5,108 bases of DNA from Pseudomonadota bacterium (GTDB lineage: Bacteria; Pseudomonadota; Alphaproteobacteria; Rhizobiales; Rhizobiaceae): NCBI GenBank assembly GCA_003242525.1, contig QGUU01000228.1, positions 1 to 5,108 on the forward strand, in the 5' to 3' direction. Both the position numbers and the translations under genes were made by a program. Position 1 is the first letter of the stretch. Each line of letters starts with the position of its first letter. Positions 1-5,024 of this stretch are shown piece after piece. The notes under the pieces are model-generated. The model ran no database searches. It was not told the DNA's origin and saw only the letters and a program-made list of their open reading frames with translations.

Positions 1-516
1 GTCGAACCACGACCCATGGGCAACGAAAACATGACCGCCGCACCTTCCGGCACCTTTACCACCGCAGATGGCCTGCTCAATATTGCCGCCAACAAGCAGG
101 AACAGTTCATTACGCTATGCGGCCTGATCGGCCGGCCCGAACTGGCCGAGGACCCTCGCTTCGCCGAGCGCGAGACGCGCAAGAAGAACCGCGCGGCCTT
201 GAAGGCGCTGATCGAGGAAGCTTTGGCGCGAAAGACCGCCGCCGAATGGGAAAGGGAATTCAACCGGGCGGGCGTCCCCGCGGGACGGGTTCTGTCCATT
301 CCCCAGGTGCTGGCCGAGGAACAGGTGCGCAGCCGGGCTCTGACAACCGAATTTGAGAATGTCCCCGGCATGAACCGACCCCTCACCGTGGTGCGCGGCG
401 GCTTCCTCGTCAACGGCCAGCCGCCTCTGCCCGCGGCCCCTCCACCAGCGCTTGGCGAACACATGGAGGAAGTATTTGAAGAGCTGCCAAACGCGCGGGA
501 ACGAGCCTATGAATGA
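1..516 (+). CDS. CaiB/BaiF family (class III) CoA-transferase, C-terminal part
   Basis: The reading frame is open from base 1 and ends with TGA at 514-516, so the N-terminal part lies outside the window; the Met codons at 16 and 31 are internal. About 171 residues are visible, roughly the last 40% of a family member of about 400 residues. Family features are the segment reading GRPELAEDPRF, the AGVPAGRVLSIPQVLAEEQV stretch typical of the C-terminal part (usual form AGVPxGPVxxxxEVxxDPQ), the R-A-L-T-T that follows, and the closing PPPALGEH motif. Class III enzymes move CoA between carboxylic acids through a catalytic Asp near the N-terminus, which is not visible here. The stop codon overlaps the start of the downstream citryl-CoA-lyase-like gene by 8 bp, so the two are almost certainly co-transcribed and translationally coupled. 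I infer that this enzyme makes the CoA thioester that its partner cleaves. The donor and acceptor acids cannot be read from the sequence. Confidence 0.9.
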   Translation, partial: VEPRPMGNENMTAAPSGTFTTADGLLNIAANKQEQFITLCGLIGRPELAEDPRFAERETRKKNRAALKALIEEALARKTAAEWEREFNRAGVPAGRVLSIPQVLAEEQVRSRALTTEFENVPGMNRPLTVVRGGFLVNGQPPLPAAPPPALGEHMEEVFEELPNARERAYE

Positions 517-1348
517 GGTGAAAAAAACCGGCCGGGCTCGCGCAGAAGAATGGTGGCAGACGTCCATCATAGAAATGATGCCGGGCGTCATCCGTCTGCG
601 TGGCTACGAGATCCAGGACTTGATCGGCCGCATATCTTTCCCGGCGATGATCTGGCTGATGCTGCGCGGCGAGTTGCCGCGAGACGAACAGGCCGAATTG
701 CTGGGCATAGCCCTGGGAGCGGCCGTCGACCACGGACCCCAGGCGCCATCGATCGCAATCGCACGCATGGCCGCAACCTGCGGAGTCGGGATAAACGGCG
801 CCATGGCCTCTGCCATCAACGTGCTGGGTGATGTGCATGGCGGCGCCGGCGAACAGGCGCTCGCCTTTTTCGGCGATATCGCCGTGGCGATGGACGGCGG
901 TACAGCTATCGAAGATGCGGTTTCCGCGCAGTTGGACAGGTTTTTCGCCGAGACGAAAGGCTATGTGCCAGGCTTCGGCCACCGATTCCACCCAGTTGAC
1001 CCGCGCGCGCCGAGACTTCTGGAAGTGACACGAGATTTCGCCGCACGCGGCGTTGTTGCAGGCCGTTTCGCGGATATTGCCGAGGCGGTCGAGTCCGGCA
1101 TCGCTCGCAGGAAGGGAAAGCACATCCCTCTCAACATTGATGGCGCCACTGCTGTCATTTATGGCGAACTCGGCTTTCCACCGCCGCTTACGCGCGGGCT
1201 TTTCGTTCTGTCGCGTTCGGTGGGCATATTGGCGCATGCCTGGGAACAGACCGAACAAGGCGGACGCAACAAGGGACCATTGCCGCGCGAGTGGCTCTGG
1301 GCCTATACGGGCACGCCAGCTCGTCCCCTCACGGACCTGCCGGACTGA
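509..1348 (+). CDS. Citryl-CoA lyase-like protein (citrate synthase fold)
   Basis: A 279-residue protein, shorter than ordinary citrate synthase (about 370-430). It keeps the three catalytic positions of that superfamily: His110 in GDVHGGAGEQAL, His158 in GFGHRFHPVDPRAPR (usual GFGHRVYKxxDPRA), and Asp211 in LNIDGATAVIYGELGFP. The earlier DHG at 74-76 also fits the fold. A short citrate-synthase protein next to a CaiB-type transferase is usually annotated as citryl-CoA lyase, which splits (3S)-citryl-CoA into acetyl-CoA and oxaloacetate; a related 2-hydroxy-dicarboxylyl-CoA such as citramalyl-CoA is equally possible. I chose the ATG at 509 because GGGAACGAG precedes it at Shine-Dalgarno distance and it gives the 8-bp ATG/TGA overlap with the transferase. 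An in-frame ATG at 452 would overlap the upstream gene by 65 bp. No membrane segment or signal peptide is seen, so it should be cytosolic. The 3' end lies only 18 bp from the convergent TRIC gene. Confidence 0.85.
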   Translation: MNEVKKTGRARAEEWWQTSIIEMMPGVIRLRGYEIQDLIGRISFPAMIWLMLRGELPRDEQAELLGIALGAAVDHGPQAPSIAIARMAATCGVGINGAMASAINVLGDVHGGAGEQALAFFGDIAVAMDGGTAIEDAVSAQLDRFFAETKGYVPGFGHRFHPVDPRAPRLLEVTRDFAARGVVAGRFADIAEAVESGIARRKGKHIPLNIDGATAVIYGELGFPPPLTRGLFVLSRSVGILAHAWEQTEQGGRNKGPLPREWLWAYTGTPARPLTDLPD

Positions 1349-1366
1349 CGACCTCTGCAGCCCAGG

Positions 1367-1999
1367 CTAGGGAATGTCTTCCGGCCTGCGGCCGGGACGG
1401 CTCCGATAGGGAGGTAACGACCAGCCGAAGCGCAACGCACCGCCGCGTACCGCAAAGGCGGCGGCAAAACCCGTAATGCTCGATACCGGCGACGGCAGCC
1501 CCGCCAAGGTTCCGCCGGTGTAGAGGACGGCGCCGGCAAGAGCGGCACTGACATAGATTTCGGGCCGTAGCAGTACCGACGGCTCGCCCGCCAGCAGGTC
1601 GCGCAATATGCCGCCAAAGGTCGCCGTCATCATGCCCATCACGATCGCCAGCACCGGCGAACCGGTGATCGCAAGGGCCTTCTCCGCGCCCATTACGCAA
1701 AAGGCGGCTACGCCGATGGCGTCGAGCCAAAGCAGCAGACGGTAACGCGACTCGATCCGTGGCGAAGCAAAGAATACCACGACCGCAACAGCCGCACAGA
1801 TCAGCACATAATCACGGTTCCCGACCCAGAAGACAGGGACGGCGAGAATGAGGTCGCGAAGCGTGCCGCCGCCCACGCCCGTCACCCCCGCGAGGAAGAG
1901 AAAGCCGATAATGTCCAGTTCCTTGCGGGAAGCGGCCAGCGCACCGGTGGCCGCGAAAACGGCGACGCCTGCGTAGTCGAGGGCGGTAACGAAGTTCAT
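1367..1999 (-). CDS. TRIC/UPF0126 family membrane protein (trimeric intracellular cation channel-like)
   Basis: A very hydrophobic 210-residue protein with clear internal duplication. Repeat 1 has LDYAGVAVFAATGAL (7-21) then GGGTLRDLI (43-51). Repeat 2 has LDAIGVAAFCVMGAEKAL (92-109) then GGILRDLL (129-136). Each repeat is followed by further hydrophobic segments, giving about six or seven transmembrane helices, the pattern of the UPF0126 (YicG-like) family. Structural work on prokaryotic members showed homotrimeric cation channels with a pore in each protomer, and the glycine-rich kinked helices match the GG-x-L-R-D segments here. The polar Arg/Pro-rich tail (about 197-210) is probably cytoplasmic. 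The ATG at 1999 is the first start in its frame for a long distance, but its Shine-Dalgarno is poor (a GGGG run about 15 nt away). It lies downstream of grpE on the same strand across 139 bp without a clear terminator, so some readthrough from grpE is possible. The physiological ion and role are unknown. Confidence 0.88.
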   Translation of the reverse strand: MNFVTALDYAGVAVFAATGALAASRKELDIIGFLFLAGVTGVGGGTLRDLILAVPVFWVGNRDYVLICAAVAVVVFFASPRIESRYRLLLWLDAIGVAAFCVMGAEKALAITGSPVLAIVMGMMTATFGGILRDLLAGEPSVLLRPEIYVSAALAGAVLYTGGTLAGLPSPVSSITGFAAAFAVRGGALRFGWSLPPYRSRPGRRPEDIP

Positions 2000-2138
2000 G
2001 CGTGCGCCGGTACCCCGTGCCAGGACGATGGCAGGCCAGTTGGGGCTGCCAGGCTGCTTTCGTCAAGCGCCAACGATGGTTGTCCGCGATCGCAGGGGCT
2101 TGCTACCGGCCTGCGGGTGCGACGCTCAACCGTGCGCC

Positions 2139-2777
2139 CTACGCATCGTTCGCTGGCTCCCCGACAGACTCTTCGGCCGCCTGGTCCGACTTGACCGGCG
2201 CGTCCTGCCTGGGCCCGCCCTTGGAGACGCCGACCATGGCCGGGCGCAGGACTCGCTCGCCGATCGAATAACCCGGCTGGACGACCTCGATCACCATGCC
2301 CGCCGGGACATCGGCATTGGGCACTTCGAACATGGCCTGATGGAAATTCGGGTCGAATTTTTGGCCCTTGGGATCGAGTTTCTTCACGCCATGCCGCTCC
2401 AGCGCCGCAAGCATGGAGCGCTCGGTGATCTCGACGCCTTCGATAAGCGCCTTGAAACCAGCATCGTCCGAAGCCTTGGCCTCGGCCGGGATGGCATCGA
2501 GCGCACGGCGCAGGTCATCCGCGACCAGAAGCATGTCGCGCGCAAAATTGGTTATGCCGTAGGCGCGGGCATCCTGAATGTCGCGAGCGGTGCGACGGCG
2601 CAGGTTTTCCATGTCTGCGGCCGCGCGCAGCGCCTTGTCCTTCAGTTCCTCGTTTTCCTTGAGAAGCCGGACCAGCGCCTCGTAGTCGCCTTCAACAGCC
2701 CCTTCGGCGCGCTCGCTTTCGGCTTCCTTCGCCTCGTTCTGGTCGGGCGCGTGTTCGTCCTTTAAATCATCGCTCAT
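2139..2777 (-). CDS. grpE: GrpE, nucleotide exchange factor of the DnaK chaperone system
   Basis: A 212-residue protein with standard GrpE architecture. It has an acidic, disordered N-terminus (1-30), a long charged helix fit for dimeric coiled-coil (about 31-95) containing [17 protein letters not shown] (51-67), and a C-terminal beta domain with FDPNFHQAM (141-149) and [14 protein letters not shown] (169-182), which are the GrpE signature elements. GrpE dimers bind the ATPase domain of DnaK and speed ADP release, and the helical part acts as a thermosensor. The last ~25 residues are a low-complexity acidic tail often seen in alphaproteobacterial GrpE. The ATG at 2777 has GGGAAGA 6 nt upstream, a good ribosome-binding site. 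An RpoH-type promoter lies about 40-70 bp upstream. No dnaK, dnaJ or hrcA is next to it in this window; the neighbour upstream is a divergent small ORF. Confidence 0.97.
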   Translation of the reverse strand: MSDDLKDEHAPDQNEAKEAESERAEGAVEGDYEALVRLLKENEELKDKALRAAADMENLRRRTARDIQDARAYGITNFARDMLLVADDLRRALDAIPAEAKASDDAGFKALIEGVEITERSMLAALERHGVKKLDPKGQKFDPNFHQAMFEVPNADVPAGMVIEVVQPGYSIGERVLRPAMVGVSKGGPRQDAPVKSDQAAEESVGEPANDA

Positions 2778-2818
2778 CGCGTCTTCCCGTCACCACGGTT
2801 GATCTGGAGTTGAGCCCG

Positions 2819-2847
2819 ATATCGAGGTTCGCAGTGCAAAAATCAAG
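2819..2847 (-). promoter_or_regulatory. Probable RpoH (sigma-32) heat-shock promoter of grpE
   Basis: Reading the minus strand, CTTGAT (plus 2842-2847) is followed after exactly 17 nt by CGATAT (plus 2819-2824). This fits the alphaproteobacterial sigma-32 pattern, CTTGAA/CTTGAT then about 17 nt then a C-rich TATAT-like -10. Transcription would start near 2812, giving a leader of about 35 nt before the grpE ATG at 2777. No CIRCE element (TTAGCACTC-N9-GAGTGCTAA) is visible, so control by HrcA is not indicated. The match is by eye. Confidence 0.55.
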
Positions 2848-2879
2848 GCCGCGGCCCACACGGCAGCGATGGGCTGTGT

Positions 2880-2907
2880 TTACGGTTTAATTCAAATTTT
2901 ACCGTAA
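2880..2907. promoter_or_regulatory. 28-bp dyad-symmetric element (possible operator) in the divergent intergenic region
   Basis: Perfect 7-bp arms TTACGGT (2880-2886) and ACCGTAA (2901-2907) are separated by 14 nt. The symmetry continues inside: AATT (2889-2892) and AATT (2895-2898) sit symmetrically about the same centre (2893/2894), broken only by TT/TT at 2887-2888 and 2899-2900. The element is AT-rich in otherwise GC-rich DNA and lies between divergent grpE (minus) and the small ORF (plus). Such symmetry suggests binding by a dimeric regulator; I do not recognise the motif. It lies upstream of the predicted grpE promoter and about 75 bp before the small ORF. Confidence 0.4.
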
Positions 2908-2914
2908 TGGACGC

Positions 2915-2937
2915 TTGCACTTGCGACAATTGTGCAA
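2915..2937. repeat. Inverted repeat TTGCAC-N11-GTGCAA
   Basis: Perfect 6-bp arms TTGCAC (2915-2920) and GTGCAA (2932-2937) flank an 11-nt spacer, which joins the right arm to form an ACAATTGT octamer palindrome (2926-2933). Immediately after it, TGCGGGA occurs twice in direct orientation 12 bp apart (2938-2944 and 2950-2956). The element lies 45-67 bp before the small plus-strand ORF, where a promoter operator or leader hairpin would sit. I could not identify a clear -35/-10 pair. Function unknown; chance is not excluded. Confidence 0.25.
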
Positions 2938-2981
2938 TGCGGGAACCATTGCGGGATCGGGGGAGTTTCGCAACCGACTGA

Positions 2982-3191
2982 ATGGAACCCGAAGCAATGG
3001 CCCAGAAAACAGCGGAAAGGCAGAGGCGTGTGGCCTCGAATCTCCGCCGTCATATCGGCGAAAGGTCGACCGCTCGTTTCCTGCAAACCTTGCCGGCCTT
3101 CAAGGTGGTGGAAGAAATGCCCCGCCACCTCAAGTTCCTTCTTGAGAAACTTGAGGCTGCGGAAAAGGGGCACACCAAGGTTTCCCGCTAG
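2982..3191 (+). CDS. Small basic protein of unknown function (NepR-like tail?)
   Basis: A 69-residue ORF beginning directly after an in-frame TGA (2979-2981) and ending at TAG 3189-3191. A second in-frame ATG at 2997 (MAQKTAERQRRV...) is an alternative start: GGGGGAG at 2959-2965 is too far from the first ATG (about 16 nt) to be a good Shine-Dalgarno, and GGAA (2984-2987) is 9 nt before the second. The first half is strongly basic and helical (KTAERQRRVASNLRRH). The second half, LPAFKVVEEMPRHLKFLLEKLEAAE, resembles the tail of alphaproteobacterial NepR anti-sigma factors (roughly VVxExVPDRFxxLLxxLDxAE), but no partner (PhyR, EcfG) is nearby, so the resemblance is only suggestive. No cysteines, signal peptide or membrane segment. 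A perfect stem-loop begins at the last base of its stop codon, which supports a real transcription unit. Divergent from grpE and convergent with the DJ-1/PfpI gene. Confidence 0.6.
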   Translation: MEPEAMAQKTAERQRRVASNLRRHIGERSTARFLQTLPAFKVVEEMPRHLKFLLEKLEAAEKGHTKVSR

Positions 3192-3221
3192 GCTGGTGGC
3201 TTTGCTTGCTGGCCACCAGCC
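3191..3221. terminator. Stem-loop between convergent genes, probable terminator
   Basis: GGCTGGTGGC (3191-3200) and GCCACCAGCC (3212-3221) form a perfect GC-rich 10-bp stem with an 11-nt loop. The stem begins on the last base of the small ORF's stop codon and ends 11 bp before the stop of the convergent DJ-1/PfpI gene, so it could serve both strands. Neither side has a run of T, so it is not a textbook intrinsic terminator; it could also work with Rho or protect a 3' end. Confidence 0.55.
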
Positions 3222-3232
3222 CTACGCAGGCT

Positions 3233-3853
3233 TTAAGCGGCTTGGCGCTCGTGGCGCATTAGCGTCTCCCCATGGCGGATTTCAGTGCCGAGCACCTTCA
3301 GGCATTCCTGCATGAATGCTGCCAGTCCTGGCCACCCCTTGGCCGATACCAGGTTGCCGTCTACATGCGCGCCGTCCGGCGGAACATCGATATATTTTCC
3401 GCCCGCCAGCGTAACCTCGGGTTCGCAATATTGCAGGGCGGCCACCTCACGGCCGCGCACTACGCCATCCACCGCAATGAGGATCTGCACTCCGTGGCAA
3501 ATGGTGAAAATCGGTTTGCCGGTCTCATGGAAGTGCCGCACGATTGCCTGGACGCCCTTGTCGATGCGGATATATTCCGGTCCACGCCCGCCGGCGCAAT
3601 AGACCGCATCATATTCCTCCGGCCGGACCTCCGAGAAGGTCTTGTTCAAATAATAGTCGTGGCCGAGTTTTTCCGTGTAGGTCTGGTGGCCTTCAAAGTC
3701 GTGCAAGGAGGTCTTGATGACGTCTCCTGCCTTCTTGCCGGGACACACGACATGAACGGTGTGACCGACCGCATGCATCGCCTTTTCGAAGACGAAGATT
3801 TCATATTCCTCGCTGAACTCGCCCACCAGCATGAGAATTTTCTTGCCGGCCAT
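3233..3853 (-). CDS. DJ-1/PfpI family protein (class I glutamine amidotransferase-like fold)
   Basis: A 206-residue protein with the flavodoxin-like fold of the family: an N-terminal beta strand KKILMLVGE, then acidic SEEYE (Glu15/Glu16 near the conserved Glu position), GHTVHVVCPGKKAGD (30-44), YDAVYCAGGRGPEYIR (81-96), and the nucleophile elbow PIFTICHGVQIL (114-125), with Cys119 as the reactive cysteine followed by His120. It is longer than minimal PfpI (about 166 residues), partly from the insert around 48-75. Family members have been reported as proteases, glyoxalases or deglycases, chaperones and stress sensors, and the deglycase claims are disputed, so no specific reaction can be assigned. 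No signal peptide, so it should be cytosolic. The ATG at 3853 has GGGAGGA 4 nt upstream, the best ribosome-binding site in the window. It appears monocistronic, with its own promoter and an overlapping palindrome upstream. Confidence 0.9.
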   Translation of the reverse strand: MAGKKILMLVGEFSEEYEIFVFEKAMHAVGHTVHVVCPGKKAGDVIKTSLHDFEGHQTYTEKLGHDYYLNKTFSEVRPEEYDAVYCAGGRGPEYIRIDKGVQAIVRHFHETGKPIFTICHGVQILIAVDGVVRGREVAALQYCEPEVTLAGGKYIDVPPDGAHVDGNLVSAKGWPGLAAFMQECLKVLGTEIRHGETLMRHERQAA

Positions 3854-3884
3854 CTTATCCTCCCTGAAACCGGATTTATTCGTC

Positions 3885-3932
3885 TCTCGAAATAATTCGA
3901 GAAATCCTATTCCGGTTTTTTCAAAGCGTCAA
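3885..3932 (-). promoter_or_regulatory. Sigma-70-type promoter of the DJ-1/PfpI gene with palindromic operator at the start point
   Basis: On the minus strand, TTGACG (plus 3927-3932) and TAGGAT (plus 3904-3909) are separated by exactly 17 nt, a good housekeeping promoter. Overlapping where the transcript should begin is TCTCGAATTATTTCGAGA (plus 3885-3902), with perfect 7-bp arms around a 4-nt centre. A second, longer-range inverted repeat encloses it: AAACCGGA (3867-3874) and TCCGGTTT (3911-3918), the latter inside the promoter spacer. A palindrome at +1 suits a repressor site. The leader before the ATG at 3853 would be about 45 nt, and the hairpin could also fold in its RNA. Confidence 0.6.
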
Positions 3933-4038
3933 ATCTGGCCTTACCAGTTTACAGGCTAAGACACATCTCACGTCGGAAAACGGTCAAATATTTACCAACT
4001 GCCTCCATTTTTGGTCCAGCCAGCATGGAACCGAAACC

Positions 4039-4068
4039 GCGCACGGCCGGACAAGCATGACCGTGCGC
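4039..4068 (-). terminator. Stem-loop after the cysH-DUF934 operon, probable terminator
   Basis: Perfect 8-bp arms GCGCACGG (4039-4046) and CCGTGCGC (4061-4068) flank a 14-nt loop. The stem starts 13 bp beyond the stop of the DUF934 gene in the direction of its transcription. On the minus strand it is followed by GGTTTCGGTT, only a weak U tract. Position fits the end of the operon; strength is uncertain. Confidence 0.45.
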
Positions 4069-4081
4069 CGGCGAAGGGCGA

Positions 4082-4639
4082 TCAGATCGCAGGCAGGCGC
4101 CGCCAGGAATATTTGCCGGCCCTGGCCGCCGGCCTTGCGGCGGGCTGGTTGTATACGGGCAGGTCATCGATGCGGCCTTCTTCCAGCCGTCGCAGCAAGA
4201 CCGGATGCGACACTTCAAACTGATCGAAGCCGACGCGCAGCATGTGCGACAACTGGTCGACCAGAACCTGGCCAGTGGCGCGGATGGCGCCTGCATAGCG
4301 ATAGCGGCTGCGCAGCAACTCGGCCTTGGAGAAGGAGCGGCCGTCATTGAAAGCGGGAAATGACAGCGCGACAAGGGGAATGTCGCCAAGGATGTCGACT
4401 ATCGCGTCAAGCCGCTCGCCCGGCTGCAGGTGAATGCCCAACCTGTTCTTCATGGAAACGCGCAAGTGCGGGTCGAGATCAAGGAATATCTGCATTGGCA
4501 AGATGACGCCGAAGCCGCCCGGCAGCTCGTCGATGCTCTCTGCGTGAATCCAGTTATCCTCGCGGAAACCTTGCGGGGTCCACAGCCGGTAGGACGGCGT
4601 TTCTGTTTGTGGCTTTGTATCGGTCATGCGAGAAAGCAT
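4082..4639 (-). CDS. DUF934 family protein of the sulfate-assimilation operon
   Basis: A 185-residue protein matching the DUF934 family (often named 'oxidoreductase' without biochemical proof). Diagnostic segments are GVILPMQIFLDLDP (44-57), HLQPGERLDAIVDILGDIPLVAL (70-92), the family core SFPAFNDGRSFSKAELLRSR (93-112), RYAGAIRATGQVLVDQL (114-130), and GFDQFEVSHP (137-146). The KYSWRRLPA tail is typical of the rhizobial form. No cofactor motif, cysteine cluster, signal peptide or membrane helix is seen. It lies 45 bp downstream of cysH on the same strand; in many proteobacteria DUF934 genes sit in cysI-cysH operons, so a helper role in sulfite reductase or APS reductase function is likely but unproven. 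An in-frame stop at 4649-4651 limits the start to the ATG at 4639 (GAAG 7 nt upstream) or the ATG at 4627 (MTDTKPQ, a beginning that looks more like family members but without a Shine-Dalgarno). Confidence 0.88.
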   Translation of the reverse strand: MLSRMTDTKPQTETPSYRLWTPQGFREDNWIHAESIDELPGGFGVILPMQIFLDLDPHLRVSMKNRLGIHLQPGERLDAIVDILGDIPLVALSFPAFNDGRSFSKAELLRSRYRYAGAIRATGQVLVDQLSHMLRVGFDQFEVSHPVLLRRLEEGRIDDLPVYNQPAARPAARAGKYSWRRLPAI

Positions 4640-4684
4640 ATGGCAACTTCACAGGGTTCGGAAAAAATACACGATCGCGCGACA

Positions 4685-5023
4685 TCAGGAGGTGCTGGAA
4701 AGCGAAGCCTCCAGGCCGGCAAGATGGATGCCGCACTCAGTCTTGGTCTTTCCTTCCCAACGGCCGCCACGGGCATCTTCTCCAGGCTGCACCGGCTTCG
4801 TGCAGGGGAAACAGCCGATCGACAGATAGCCATAGGCAACCAGCGGGTTCTCGCGCAGCCTGTGCGCGCGCATATATTCCGCCTGGTCGGCCGTCGTCCA
4901 ATGGGCGAGCGGGTTAATGCGTATGCGAGGGCCGACCGCCTCGAACACTGGCAGGGTCGCGCGTGTCGCCGCCTGAAAACGCTTGCGGCCGGTAAACCAC
5001 GCCCGGAATGGTGCAACGCCACG
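4685..5023 (-). CDS. cysH: Adenylyl-sulfate (APS) reductase, C-terminal part; 5' part missing at contig end
   Basis: 112 genuine residues are visible, about the last 45% of a protein of 240-260. Motifs in fragment numbering: AWFTGRKRFQ (8-17, substrate-binding), IRINPLAHW (34-42), the GYLSIGCFPCT block (65-75) with Cys71 and Cys74, and GRWEGKTKTECGIHL (87-101), whose Cys97 in ECGIH is the catalytic cysteine. The CxxC pair is the second half of the CC...CxxC set binding a [4Fe-4S] cluster, found in APS reductases and absent from enterobacterial PAPS reductases, so the enzyme should reduce APS to sulfite with thioredoxin. The first CC pair would lie upstream, off the window. The frame stays open to a GTG at 5041, but those first codons (giving VCIKDS) come from adapter-like sequence, and the expected cysH residues before R-x-x-A-P-F-R-A-W are absent. 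It leads the downstream DUF934 gene by 45 bp and probably follows cysI. Confidence 0.9.
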   Translation of the reverse strand, partial: RGVAPFRAWFTGRKRFQAATRATLPVFEAVGPRIRINPLAHWTTADQAEYMRAHRLRENPLVAYGYLSIGCFPCTKPVQPGEDARGGRWEGKTKTECGIHLAGLEASLSSTS

Positions 5024-5024
5024 A

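Noticed and set aside
410..1258. 282-codon minus-strand ORF opposite the CoA-transferase/lyase pair
   Set aside because: Spans two genuine overlapping genes in antisense and shows no recognisable domain; a high-GC shadow frame.
1381..1395. CCGGCC-TGC-GGCCGG hairpin as terminator for the citryl-CoA-lyase gene
   Set aside because: Lies within the coding end of the convergent TRIC gene, has a 3-nt loop and no T tract; common by chance in GC-rich DNA.
2038..2066. TTGACG (minus strand, plus 2061-2066) as -35 of a promoter for the TRIC gene
   Set aside because: At 17 nt spacing the -10 would be CCAACT, a poor match; not enough to report as a promoter.
2091..2115. CGCAGG/CCTGCG inverted repeat between grpE and the TRIC gene as terminator
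   Set aside because: Only 6 bp of stem with a 13-nt loop and no U run on the minus strand; too weak to call.
1998..2765. 255-codon plus-strand ORF opposite grpE
   Set aside because: Antisense to a clear grpE. Its composition is Arg/Leu-rich as expected for a reverse frame of high-GC coding DNA, with no recognisable family.
2887..2901. CtrA-type site (TTAA-N7-TTAA) upstream of the small ORF
   Set aside because: The second half is TTTA rather than TTAA, and the bases are better explained by the surrounding dyad.
3272..3895. 207-codon plus-strand ORF opposite the DJ-1/PfpI gene
   Set aside because: Antisense to a gene with a catalytic motif, strong ribosome-binding site and promoter; no family resemblance of its own.
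3904..3921. TCCGGTTTTTT as an intrinsic terminator on the plus strand
   Set aside because: No plus-strand gene ends upstream; the bases form part of the DJ-1/PfpI promoter spacer.
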